Part shown: in pieces, positions 25,309-35,587 of the stretch
Position numbering within the stretch: the first letter of the stretch is position 1
How the letters are laid out: each line of letters starts with the position of its first letter
DNA from: Paraphysomonas bandaiensis
Taxonomy: Eukaryota > Chrysophyceae
Assembly (NCBI GenBank): GCA_965644295.1
Contig: CBFFRP010000127.1
Coordinates: 1 to 64,000 of the forward strand
Length of the DNA: 64,000 nt
Direction: 5' to 3'
Notes under the pieces: model-generated
Databases searched by the model: none
What the model was told of the DNA's origin: nothing
The model's input: the letters and a program-made list of their open reading frames with translations, nothing else
Translations under genes and position numbers: made by a program

Positions 25309-25695
25309 ACAATGTAGGGTGAATCTGCAGTGTGGTGGGTTAAGTTACTTGGTTACTCTCGCTGTGTCATGTCTGTGTATGTGTATATATATATGCTACT
25401 CTGGGCAAGATATCCTCGTATAAATTTTTACTGTAGATATGATGGGACTGAAAATATGTTGAAACCATTGAAGATACTATGCAATTACAATGTATGGAAA
25501 GATATTGTCACTTTCTGATTGGTCATACTAGTTTATCTTTATGTGTATAATACGTCGCAGTATACCGGTATACCCATTATATGGAATACAGTAGATCATA
25601 GACTATGCTCGTCTAGCCCATAGCTACTACGTACCAGTCTGTTCCTGCCTTACTGTAACAACCCGAGCTTGTAATTCATCAGAGGGACCTTTATA
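25309..25695. promoter_or_regulatory. Divergent spacer, oxidoreductase / lysozyme
   Basis: A 387-bp spacer between two start codons. It is AT-rich and holds no credible gene. It must contain both promoters, but no specific motif is evident. Confidence 0.4.
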
Positions 25696-26457
25696 ATGAT
25701 TTACTCTTATGTATTGATGGTTGTAGTGTCTGTATGTGCCGCTGTGTCTGCAGGAGCTCATGAGCTCCCTGAAGCGAAAGGCCTCAGCGCGGGTGAGTAC
25801 GATGATATGATCAGTCACGATGAGTGGTCCAGCATGGACATACAGTCTGCTGCTAATCATGGGGTGGATGTGTCTTCTGTTGTGTCTACGAATGCCGCAG
25901 ATTGTCTTGTAGACAGTTACTCCTTCATCATTGCCAGAGGATATCACTCATACGGTGAAGTTGACACTTCTGTGTGCACCACAATACATCACGCCACGTC
26001 AGCGGGGTTTAATAAAAAAGATGCCTACTTGTTTCCTTGTCCCACCTGTTCCAAATCTGCTGCCACCCAAGTTCAGGAGCTCACTAACTATCTGAACGAC
26101 AACTGTCATGACCACTGGTCTAAGCGTATATGGCTTGACATTGAGGGGACTCAGTACTGGTATGGGAACACAACTAAAAATCGGGAGTTTTACGAACACC
26201 TTGTTAACTCTTGCAAAAACAAATCTCCTCACTGTGGTGTATATACATCCTCTTCACAATGGTCCGCGATATTCGGATCCTCCTCGTACAAATACGGCAA
26301 TGAGTTACCCCTGTGGTACGCGCATTATGATGGAAAGGCAAACTTTGATGACTTTTCTTCGTTTGGGGGATGGAGTTCTCCGCGGGCGAAACAGTACGCG
26401 GGGTCTACTTCAAAGTGTTCCACAGGTGTCGACCTTAACTATGCGCCCTCCTTTTAA
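25696..26457 (+). CDS. Secreted GH25-type lysozyme (protist/nematode Lys family)
   Basis: Intronless 253-aa protein. Residues 1-21 (MIYSYVLMVVVSVCAAVSAGA) are a signal peptide. The mature part matches the lysozyme family known from Caenorhabditis lys and Entamoeba: FIIARGYHSYGEVD near the start of the barrel, YLFPCPTCSK, the catalytic strand WLDIEGTQYWYG with the Asp-x-Glu pair, CGVYTSSSQW, LPLWYAHYDG, FGGWSSPRAKQYAG and a terminal GVDLNY. These enzymes cut the peptidoglycan glycan strand. Several Cys (DC, CTT, CPTC, NC, SC, HC, KC) suggest disulfides suited to the phagosome or outside. A bacterivorous role is inferred. Confidence 0.88.
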   Translation: MIYSYVLMVVVSVCAAVSAGAHELPEAKGLSAGEYDDMISHDEWSSMDIQSAANHGVDVSSVVSTNAADCLVDSYSFIIARGYHSYGEVDTSVCTTIHHATSAGFNKKDAYLFPCPTCSKSAATQVQELTNYLNDNCHDHWSKRIWLDIEGTQYWYGNTTKNREFYEHLVNSCKNKSPHCGVYTSSSQWSAIFGSSSYKYGNELPLWYAHYDGKANFDDFSSFGGWSSPRAKQYAGSTSKCSTGVDLNYAPSF

Positions 26458-26663
26458 ATTTGTACCAAGTTATTGCTTCAGAATAAGGATCTATATTTGT
26501 GACTATATCATGCTGTGCTTGAGTAGAGTATTTGTGAGCTTTTTGTGTACATTGTAGTGCGGTATATCCGAATGTAACTTCATGCTAATGATAAGTTTAT
26601 AATTAGCAGAAATATATTTAACGCTCCTGGCAACTTATGTTACACATTAATTTTGCAGCTTTT

Positions 26664-27595
26664 GGGAAATATTATTCAACCTAGTCAAATTGGTTGAATT
26701 ACCTAGTCACGCTATTTTTGGTGGAATAACCTAATCAAAGTAATAAATGACTCAACCTAGTCAACTTTGGTGTTCAACCTAGTCGTTCTTATCTCCATTG
26801 ATTACACACTGTGACTGTCTAAGATACCATCTCACACCACACAATATATTAGTGGCTTACAGAGCATCAAAACAAACACTCAAACATAACAATAAGCTCA
26901 TATATACATATCTACATAACACAGGTGTACGTGTATGTCTATCTAGCCTATCTATAGCATGTAAGTATATAGCGATGGGTCCCTGTGAGTGTTATGGGGA
27001 GGAGGGTCCATGAAGCTGTGGGTATAACTCACTCTATGATCCGCAGGACATCTTGAGATCTTCATATGCTGTGGCGCTCATCTTCCTTCACTTAGCACTG
27101 AATGAATGACTTCGATTGCTGTATTGGCTTTCAGGGGTGCATAAATCTCCCTATTTTTAGTCCAACGAAGAAAAAAAGGAGGTTTTCAGGGAACAAACTT
27201 CTAAAAGCAGCATCATTGAAGTGGACTGTAGAGCAGAAGCAATCAGAACATCAACATCATGAGTGTGTCATCAGTCTTACAGCATCATGAGTGTGTCATC
27301 AGTCTTACAGCATCATGAGTGTGTCATCAGTCTTACAGTATCATGAGTGTGTCATCAGTCTTGTATTGCATGTATACAATATCTACATTTATCAATTGAT
27401 GGCTAGAGTATGCTCCCATGTTTGAATGAAAATTTTTATTTTTGACTAGGTGAATACCATAAAATCTAGTCATTGTAAACTGAAAATATGAATTATTAAA
27501 TGACTAGGTTTTTCAACCGCTTGACTAGGTTTTTACACCAATTTTGGTGTGACTAGGAAATTACACCAATTTGACTAGGTTCAATAATAGATCCC
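26664..27595. mobile_element. Non-autonomous Mutator-like DNA transposon with 9-bp target duplication
   Basis: A 932-bp element with long terminal inverted repeats. The left end is GGGAAATATTATTCAACCTA and the right end reads, on the other strand, GGGATCTATTATTGAACCTA; similarity continues about 120 bp inward with several CCTAGTC units. It is flanked by the exact 9-bp direct repeat GCAGCTTTT (26655-26663 and 27596-27604). Nine-bp duplications and long terminal inverted repeats are typical of Mutator-like elements. The interior holds a 28-bp tandem repeat and no transposase. A diverged second copy is at 48701-49570. Confidence 0.85.
27255..27365. repeat. 28-bp tandem repeat, four units
   Basis: Four head-to-tail copies of CATCATGAGTGTGTCATCAG + TCTTACAG start at 27255, 27283, 27311 and 27339 (the last starts TATC and ends TCTTG). 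They lie inside the Mutator-like element. The near identity of the units points to recent expansion. There are no spacers, so this is not a CRISPR. Confidence 0.95.
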
Positions 27596-27926
27596 GCAGC
27601 TTTTTGTATTACAAGCTATACTTCAGTGGTGTTATAGTAAATAGTGCCAATCGAGTGCTACGTACACACTAGATTCTAGCTAGGAGTATCTTTTGCAGCT
27701 CGAATTTCACATTTATTAGTTACTAGTATTAGTAAATGTCTTCAATGCATCATAAGTGGAAATGCATATTACATATATTATATTACGATTCTTGATCCTT
27801 GCTATTCTTTGCAACGAAAATACCGACTAGCGGCTGGCGATAAAAAGTACAATAAACTACATGTGCGTATGTAAGAGTTAGTTGTATATGAACACAAAAG
27901 GCTTATTACGAATTTTAAAATCAACA

Positions 27927-29989
27927 TCATTTCTTTACTCCTTTCCTTTTAGGGGCCTTTAGATGACTACCGATTTGATCATCCCTTAATCCCTTTACAA
28001 AGAATAGCCGCTCTGCTCTCTCCTGAAGAGTTCCACCGGATTTCAGTCCTCTGGCTGCAAGTTCTGCTTTAAGGTGATCCATCCCGAGGGTCATAAAATC
28101 TCGTGGAGTTTGAAATTCGGACGAGTTTATGTCTATTCGAGGGAAGGAGGTTTGTCGCGGAGCTATTGCAGAACCACTTGTGGTAGATTTCATTTTTTCA
28201 ACGTCAGCAAGTACCTCCGATAACCGGACGTCAGGAACTTCCACAGAGCTTAGAGCGTCCAATACACCCTTTACTACACACACCTCCCTGCTGCTGTTGG
28301 TTGTGCTACTCAAATATCTGAAGGCTTTCTGTCCAGCGTTGAGAACCATACTCTCACCCTGTTCAATTGATACGGCCGGGTACAGACCGCTGCTGGTACT
28401 TCCGAGCATGCTCTGTAACACAGCTTTGAGGTTGCTGTGAGTATCCGAGGAAAATGCTTCTCCCAATTCCCTTCCATTGATAGAAAAAGACATAGATATA
28501 CGGGTCGATTCGATATTCAGAAGACATCCAACAGTATCCCCTGCCTTCCAGCCTGTACCCTGTGCATACTCAGACTCCACCTCGTTCCAGACACGCCGTC
28601 TAAACCCATCAAACGCGAAGGAGTGACAATCATCACCTACACCATTGTCGCCCTCAGTATTCGCGTCCTCGGCTCGTGAAAGGACGAACTCCCTATCTGC
28701 CCATCCTATCTGAAAACAAACTACCATAAAAGACGATCACAAAATAACGACATTATCAAACCTGGAAGAGACCACCAGTGACAAGTTCCACCTCATAATA
28801 CCACTTCCCAATACGCAAACCATCTTTTACCCCCGGAACGGCGACGCAACCGAATCCTTCGGCACATTCGACTAGGCCATCAGAGTACACACCAACTTCT
28901 CCATTACACACCCGAATCCATGGAAGAGCCTCATCTGAAACCTCCGCCTCCGCTTCGGCCTCTACATTAGTCGCTGCTGCAGAGTGGGTGGATGATAGAG
29001 ACAGGGCACGGGAGCTACTGACGGCATCAGATGGGAGAGGTTCGCTGACTTTAAGTCGCTTGGCAGCTCTCATGCCACATGCTACTGAGTCTGCCATCTC
29101 CTGCTCGTCCACTCCGCGATCCAGCCCACCAATATATGCCTCCCGCTTCATTCTTTCTTCCTCTGAGCGTTCGCGCTGCTTCGTTTTCTCGTACTCCTCC
29201 TTGCCAGCTCCTCGCAACTCAGATTCCCCTGTGATTAAGAATGAGCACAGCAGGCGTGGCGAGATAAGAAAAAATAAGCGCACCGTGTGCGAATTCACAT
29301 CGCTCTCCTCTAGGACATCCCCACCACGTCGGGCTGTTCGCTGGGGGCTCACCCTCTTCTCTGTATACAAGCAAATTACAATAGCTTATGTAATATACAT
29401 AAAAAATGCGTGCCTGGCTCTGATCCAGTCCAAGCACATACGTGTCTTGCGTCTCGGGCGCATATACCGCTGTCGATAGCTGGCCTTGAACCCATCAGCC
29501 CAGCTTGGCGCACTCAAATACCAAAGATCGATACCGGTTTGGGTTATTTCATCAACTTCGAACTCCTTATTCTGTTCCTTTGCTTCCTATCATCGTGTGA
29601 ATAAAAACACAATCAAAACTACGGGCTATGCAAACCTGCCATTTCTTTAGCAATATCTCATCATTCACATGCCTCAGACGTCTGCCACTTAAATCTCTAC
29701 ACGCTCCAAAGTCTGTTGTTTTTTTAGCCCCACTGCGTTTGGCCATACTCTTCAACATGGCTCCAAACCCACCCTTCCCTCCACTGACCCTTAAGCTACC
29801 GCGGACTATCACATCACTCCCTGATATGATATCATTGTCTTTCAACAGCCGACCATTGCAATGCAAATAAAAGCATTCACTTGGAATATTTTCCAGCGAT
29901 GATACAGCATGTCGTATGGCGGAACCATGCGTCTCATCATCCTCAAATCTCAATACAGAGGTTTTCCTGAAGTGGACTACTATTTGCAT
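27927..29989 (-). CDS. SDE2: SDE2-like protein: ubiquitin-like N-terminus, SPRY domain, C-terminal SAP
   Basis: Exons (minus): 29989-29636, 29586-29442, 29360-28762, 28709-27927 (1881 nt, 626 aa). Residues 1-71 form a ubiquitin-like fold ending in GG, then KGGFGAMLKSMAKRSG, the exact Sde2 arrangement where deubiquitinases cut between GG and KGG in fission yeast to make the active spliceosome-associated protein. The Sde2 core continues with CRDLSGRRLRHVNDE and WYLSAPSW. A coiled, charged segment with REAYIGGLDRGVDEQEM follows. Then comes a SPRY domain (about residues 280-450; GKWYYEVELVTGGLFQIGWAD, DGFRRRVWNE) and a C-terminal SAP-like helix-loop-helix (MDHLKAELAARGLKSGGTLQER). A 66-nt stretch at about 29293-29228 is GT...AG-bounded, in frame and hydrophobic when translated, so it may be an extra or retained intron. 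Role: pre-mRNA splicing and genome stability. Confidence 0.9.
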
Positions 29990-30306
29990 GGTTAACCTGA
30001 GCTTGCACGGGCTTTAAATGAGCTATTTCACCTCCACTCCACTTGTGAGGGACCTGATACGAGTATGTATGTATGTATGTATGTATGTACAGCGCACTCG
30101 CGATATAACGCGATGTATGTACACCATGTCTGTACGTATGTACCCTTGTCTGTGTGTAGGTACAGGAGTTTGCGTGGAGATGGCAGTGAGAACAGCAACT
30201 TCACTTGCTTCTTCTTGTCTTGCTTCTGATAACACTCTTAACTGCAGCATATCTCTGTTCTCTATCTGTCTATCTATCAATTCATATATATATCTACGTG
30301 TGTGAT
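29990..30306. promoter_or_regulatory. Compact divergent spacer, SDE2 / ADCK kinase
   Basis: At 317 bp this is the shortest divergent spacer in the window. It includes a (GTAT)n microsatellite at about 30063-30090. A frame open from 30205 continues into the kinase but encodes a low-complexity hydrophobic stretch and is more likely 5' leader. Confidence 0.4.
30063..30090. repeat. (GTAT)n microsatellite
   Basis: Six or seven uninterrupted GTAT units lie in the 317-bp divergent spacer between SDE2 and the ADCK kinase. Similar tetranucleotide runs occur in other divergent spacers at 13032-13051 (CTAT) and 41986-42004 (TACA). Confidence 0.9.
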
Positions 30307-32004
30307 ATGCGGTCTATCAGACTATCATATCTGTGTCGGGGCCGCCCCCTCGCAGGCCGTAGAGTAGTACACAGCTATAGGATTCTTCCTGTATCCTCCA
30401 CAGCAAAAGCCTCCCTCACTGCCCTCTCTGTTATAGCGTTGTGTGGTGTGGGTACGGGGGTTGCTGTGTGGAGAGCGGGACGCAGCGCTAGACGGAACAT
30501 CAGTGAGTCCGATCTGCCTCTATATTATGATGCAGATGTCTTGGAGACCTTTTGGATGAAGCATAAAGCTGTGGTGGCCTGTCGAATGTATGATATTGTA
30601 GCATCTACTGTACCGGTCATGGCCCCTTTATTGTGGTCGAAACTCCTTCGGTTAGTGTGGGAGCCTGATGACTGGGATTCTGTCGCGGAGGAACGGAAGA
30701 TGGGTGTAGCCCTACGAGAGCTACTGACGAAGCTTGGTCCCTCGTTTGTTAAGCTTGGTCAAGTGTTTTCTATTCGCCCCGATCTACTTCCTGCTCCTGT
30801 ACTGATGGAGCTTCAAAGACTCTGTGATGCTGTACCTCCTTATCCTACACATGAGGCTGTGTCACTCATAGAGAGGGAGCTTGGTCGACCGGTAGGAGAA
30901 ATATTTCGTGGACTGAATGCCGACAGTGTTCCTGTGGCTGGAGCTTCCCTAGGACAAGTGTATAAGTGCTCCATGTTGCGCCAGAGGGTTAATAGTGGAA
31001 AGGGAGAAGAGTGGGTGGAGGTGGCTGTAAAGGTGCAGCGGCCTGACATGCTTGTGTCAGTATCGCTGGACCTCTTTATCATGCGACAAGTCATGAAAGC
31101 GATCGAGTGGGTGAAATCCGCTCTCTATTCCTGTGATATTTTGAAAGCACGTAAGCACTTCAACATAAGCATGCTCGACACCTTCGCAGAGGCCAGTTAC
31201 TTCGAACTTGATTATGAGCACGAAGCGGCCAATCAGAAGTTTTTTGCTGAACAATTCCGAGTTCGTGGCATGGATCGGAAGGTCCATGTCCCTGAAGTAT
31301 TTTCATCTGCTACCAGTCGACGTGTGCTGACCACCGAGTGGGTAGACGGAGTACAACTTGCCCGCTCGAGTCCTGAAGTAATTGCTAGACTTGTACCAGT
31401 GGGGGTGGAGTGTTTCTTGGCCCAGCTCCTAGATATTGGAGTTTTTCATGGGGATCCACATCCCGGTAATCTCCTAGTGAATACAAAGGGGCAGTTGGTG
31501 CTAATTGACTTTGGGCTCTGTGCGGAGGTGTCCGATGTGAGTACTATGGCCATCACTACGGCAATCGTGCATCTCATGTCAGGTGACGTTCCAGCGCTTC
31601 TGGAGGACGCTGTTACTTTGGGATTCCTTCCTGAAGATGTGGATAAGACGAGCCTTTTACCAGCGATGCAGCGCGTATTCAAGGACGGAACTCTCACTCA
31701 GGTGGACACTATGCGGTTTGGTTCAAGCGCGAGGCGGTTTAGAACCGCTCAGCGTGTGCATAAGTTTAAGCAGATATCCGACCAGCTCAATCAAATATTT
31801 TTTGAATACCCATTCGTGGTACCTGCATACTTTGCGCTAATTACGCGAGCCCTTATTATGCTCGAGGGTATAGCGGTTACTGGTGACGAAGATTTCGATA
31901 TATTTACGGCATCTTATCCGTACGCGTCAAAACGCGCACTAAGTTTAATAGGAAAAAATGAACTTTCGAAGTTGGGTCTAGGGGGATCAAGTCTTCGACA
32001 CTAG
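30307..32004 (+). CDS. ABC1/ADCK/UbiB-family atypical kinase, mitochondrial
   Basis: Intronless, 565 aa from ATG 30307 (MRSIRLSYLCRG). An in-frame extension to 30205 exists without clear coding character. The basic, Ser/Arg-rich N-terminus suggests a mitochondrial transit peptide. Family motifs: KxGQ segment SFVKLGQVFSIRPDLLP (~146), the Ala-rich nucleotide loop GASLGQVYK replacing the usual glycine loop, VAVKVQRP, FELDYEHEAAN (ExD), VLTTEWVDG, HGDPHPGNLLV (~381) and LIDFGLCAEV. These proteins support coenzyme Q biosynthesis or mitochondrial lipid homeostasis and behave as ATPases more than protein kinases. The ADCK subgroup cannot be decided here. Confidence 0.93.
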   Translation: MRSIRLSYLCRGRPLAGRRVVHSYRILPVSSTAKASLTALSVIALCGVGTGVAVWRAGRSARRNISESDLPLYYDADVLETFWMKHKAVVACRMYDIVASTVPVMAPLLWSKLLRLVWEPDDWDSVAEERKMGVALRELLTKLGPSFVKLGQVFSIRPDLLPAPVLMELQRLCDAVPPYPTHEAVSLIERELGRPVGEIFRGLNADSVPVAGASLGQVYKCSMLRQRVNSGKGEEWVEVAVKVQRPDMLVSVSLDLFIMRQVMKAIEWVKSALYSCDILKARKHFNISMLDTFAEASYFELDYEHEAANQKFFAEQFRVRGMDRKVHVPEVFSSATSRRVLTTEWVDGVQLARSSPEVIARLVPVGVECFLAQLLDIGVFHGDPHPGNLLVNTKGQLVLIDFGLCAEVSDVSTMAITTAIVHLMSGDVPALLEDAVTLGFLPEDVDKTSLLPAMQRVFKDGTLTQVDTMRFGSSARRFRTAQRVHKFKQISDQLNQIFFEYPFVVPAYFALITRALIMLEGIAVTGDEDFDIFTASYPYASKRALSLIGKNELSKLGLGGSSLRH

Positions 32005-33076
32005 TATCTCAGTCATATGAAATGAATACGAATGTACAGCTTAGTCGTATATTACATGTATTGAAGTACGTTGAGTACCGTTATTTACACCATCATTTTT
32101 GATGTTTCCGTCTAAATATGCACCATACACCTGTGCGTATGTATGGAGTGCGACGATGATATTTGTTATTGATTATGAAGCATCTGAATTTCATATATAT
32201 TGGACATTATTGCTTAATTTACCGCTGATGTAAGTAAAATCAATGTTGATGGTTTATTACCATTTTTTGCACGCCCTGTAGAGCAGTACATATTGTGTAC
32301 ATATTGCAGTGATCTTATTGCCATCTACGTATAGAATCGTGATATTAATCCAGAGAATGATATACAGTTTATCTTATCAACAGCTCATGTTCTTTTCTTG
32401 CTGAGTCCGCAAAGCGAAGTTGCTATCTTCAGACTATCTGGATGCTAGATAGTTATGTCAAGAAGGTGTAATCAATTTTTGTCATCAGACCGTCCTAGTA
32501 TTTTATCGATATTCATTGCTTTTTACTCGAAAAGTGTCGCATTGTCACGATACTATAGACTCTACAGTTTCTTTCGTATTAGACAGTACTATCATCGTCG
32601 AAACGCAAAAATTGATTTATAGACAGCAAGCTCTAACAATGAAACTTCAGCTCCGACAATGCAATGTGTGTTAGACAAAATAGCTTGCTAATAATAAGAT
32701 ATTCAATTACAACAATTATTCTATGAAATTCCCATGAGTAAAGACTCAATCTCAGAGCTGGCTATATACAATGTACTATGAAGTATGAAGGAAACGCTTA
32801 AATGGCACTTTCATGGCTGTTTACCACATGTGATATTTACATGATCACAACGTGTATATTTAATTCTTGAACTTTTAAAGTTTGTTAAATAATCGATGAT
32901 AAGTTTAGTGATAGTATTCAAAGCAAAAGCTTACAAACGTCGGCGCTGTTTTATAGAATATATATACATATGTTCATTTCAAATTTTGAAGCGAGATGTA
33001 TGTTGGACTGATGCATGCATGTAGCGAAAATGTGACGATCTGAAAAATGCGCTGTAGGCAATCTTGATTGCTGAAT
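32005..33076. other. Convergent spacer
   Basis: AT-rich DNA with no recognisable gene. Around 32690-32715 the string CTTGCTAATAATAAGATATTCAAT resembles the inner end of the REP-A module and may be a decayed fragment of that family. Confidence 0.35.
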
Positions 33077-34988
33077 TTACGACCCTTGACAGTACAAAGG
33101 AGAGTTCACATTGACCACTGATCGTTGGTTATTTGGGCACTCAATATCGGTACAATATTTATGTGAGGAACATTTGGAAGGATGGGGAAAACTGCTGTTG
33201 TCGACCTCGGAGAGCACACTGGCAGATGAGGGGCATACTTGAAGGCGACCAGGAGACCAATTTGGAAGAGCAGTGGGTTGTTCTCTTCGTGTATCCACAA
33301 GCAGTGTGTTGTAACCTAATTGTAACAGTCATTGTAAACATCAGTGAATTTCCACCAAGTAGCTTATACCTGCAGGAGGGTGAGGTACGTGCAAGGGAGT
33401 TCCCGGACGATGCGAGATCGTGCACAGCATAGGCGAGGAGAGAGAATCACACTGCGGGGTGGTCGAGCCCGTTCCGTTATATTGAAACGCGTGATAGTGA
33501 TTGAGTGACTCTGGTGTAGTGCAGCTACTGCCAGATATAGGCGAACGGCCAGGATCAACACATCCGATGCATGGGAAGCTATCATTTCCACCGCCTAACT
33601 TGTTTCGGAAAGCATACCTGCAATGAAGACGTTAGAGTACTATTACGACACAAATAGTGTTAGAAGCATCACTTCTCAAATTTGTACTGCTCATGATCTG
33701 GTATGGCGCTTGCCGAGAGGTGGGATCTCATCAATTCTTCCGCCTCTGCTGCACCTAGGCAGCATCGCGGCTGATCTACGTCAGGAATCACCGGGGGCTG
33801 GGCCTGTCGCCGACTAAGTAATGCCCAGTCCACATCCATTAGCCATTCGTGACCACGTATTGTGTGCGCTCCATATCCCTCTCTAAGCCTTCTGTAAGGC
33901 TATCATATTTATTCGTATGAAAGCAGTTTCACATTAATTAAGTACAACATATATTTACCTGCGTGCATAATAGCCGGGAAATAAAACTCTTACAGGCAGG
34001 AGATAGATAGTCGGCCCTCTCCAGGCGGCTCAAAGGCAAATTATAAGGACTTTTTTGCAGGGCCTTAATTTTCTTTGAGTCAAATGGCCGGGATCCAGTC
34101 AGTAACTCATGCAATGTCACTCCAAGGGCAAACCAGTCAGCGGGTGGACCGTGAACGTATGTCGGAGGAATGTATAGCTCTGGTGCCTGCAGCACTCAGG
34201 TCAGTTCCAGTGGTACTAACTGTGAGTACAACATACCATATATCCATGCGTCCCACTAGTGCTCCTACAGTCCTCTATATTTGGCAAAAGCTTTGATACA
34301 CCGAAGTCAGTTAGCTTCACATAGCCGTCATCATTGAGAAGAATGTTCTCAGGTTTTATGTCTCCTGTCGTAAGTCATAGTGACCAACATTACAAAACAT
34401 TGTGCACCATCTCACTATGCAGAATTCGGAGTTTGTGCAAATGTTCTATTGCGAGTATAATCTGGCATATGTAGAATTTAGCTCGATCCTCTGAGAACTT
34501 ATGACCAGATATGTTGAGGTTATAACGGAGATCTCCACCTCGAGCGAGGTCTATGACCAGGTAAAGATAACAAGAATCTTGGAATGCTGACACAAGAAAT
34601 CAGAGCAATTAAGAAGAAACTATAAAAACTAACCATAGTGCGCATTGCATATAAACGGGCTGTCAATAATAGAGAGTATCTTGAGCTCAGCAAATATTGA
34701 TGCAAAACCAGTCCGACGCTTTAGCACAGATGCCTTGCTGAGACTCTTGACGGCATATGGACGATTGCAATCCGGCGCAGACATCTGTTCGAGATGTTAA
34801 CGTGATTGCATAAGACACATCGAACACTATCAGCTCAGGCATACCTTTACAGCATACTGAACTATTCCAAAACCCCCACTACCCAAAACATGATGCAGTG
34901 TGAAGTGAGTCAAGTCTATTTCCAAAGGATTCGGTAGTTGAGCTGATGGTGATTCGATCTCATCTTCCATTCCCAATACACAGCCCAT
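33077..34988 (-). CDS. AGC-type protein kinase with N-terminal lipidation motif
   Basis: Exons (minus): 34988-34845, 34784-34634, 34586-34416, 34364-34237, 34186-33959, 33899-33673, 33617-33370, 33315-33077 (1536 nt, 511 aa). The start is placed at MGCVLG, an N-myristoylation site with an adjacent cysteine for palmitoylation, which predicts membrane anchoring. Kinase motifs: [44 protein letters not shown] (split by an intron and restored by splicing), [19 protein letters not shown], and [20 protein letters not shown]. The AGC tail starts [20 protein letters not shown] and [12 protein letters not shown]...PPVIPDVD, and reaches an aromatic YAFRNKL; a Cys/Ser/Pro-rich tail follows. GGDLRY recalls STK32/YANK kinases, which are also myristoylated, but the subfamily is not certain. 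Confidence 0.9.
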
Positions 34989-35587
34989 CATCAAGCCTAA
35001 CATTAAACTAAACTCATTGTCATACACATATTTCAAACTCTCATGAATTTCTATGATCAATACATGAAAATTTGGAATTCGAATATAATTTCCAGATATC
35101 TGTGAATTGAATTGCTGTCATACAATCATCCAATTGCTGTAATATGACCGTCATAGCGTATCGTATTGTATGATATGTGAATGAGTGGGCTGAACTGCAT
35201 ATGGATATGTCGCTATGGATCTCTGCATATCTATGAGGAGATGTGAAGGAAAGATACGGACAGAACAGTATGTGAATATACTATAGGACACTTCTCACTT
35301 CATTTTTTTCCTGATTGTTTGTCACGGTCAATTGCCCGTAAACAGGCTACATTTATGTTTGTGGTTAAAAGTGTAGGAATTGCTAGTGCAGAAATTCTTA
35401 TGCAAATACACACATAGACACACAGTACATATACAGGGGTACGCAGATAACGTATGAAGCCTACACAATATACCATACGATACCATACATATACAGTACA
35501 TGCGACCAGCACTGCTATATTATCACTCCGGCAGCATTAATAATCGACTGGCTGCTCCGACAGCCGTGAATTAAAAGAAATTGTACC
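34989..35587. promoter_or_regulatory. Divergent spacer, AGC kinase / esterase
   Basis: This 599-bp spacer between two start codons contains AT-rich DNA and short CATA/TACA repeats. No gene or named motif is seen. Confidence 0.4.

Larger units (their letters stand above)
26458..27926. other. Convergent spacer carrying a Mutator-like miniature element
   Basis: Apart from the 932-bp element at 26664-27595, the spacer is AT-rich with no gene. Confidence 0.5.

Noticed and set aside
27255-27365. Regular 28-bp repeats resembling a CRISPR array
   Set aside because: Units are directly adjacent with no spacers and lie inside a eukaryotic DNA transposon.
28988-29479. 163-codon plus-strand open frame
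   Set aside because: It is antisense to the SDE2 gene, whose exons have correct splice sites and family motifs.
30205-30306. N-terminal extension of the ADCK kinase
   Set aside because: It translates to low-complexity hydrophobic residues from simple-sequence DNA; ATG 30307 gives a normal mitochondrial presequence.
33669-33671. TGA as the end of the AGC kinase
   Set aside because: A donor just upstream (after 33673) joins to 33617 and yields the AGC-tail-like YAFRNKL; two further exons then stay in frame to 33077.
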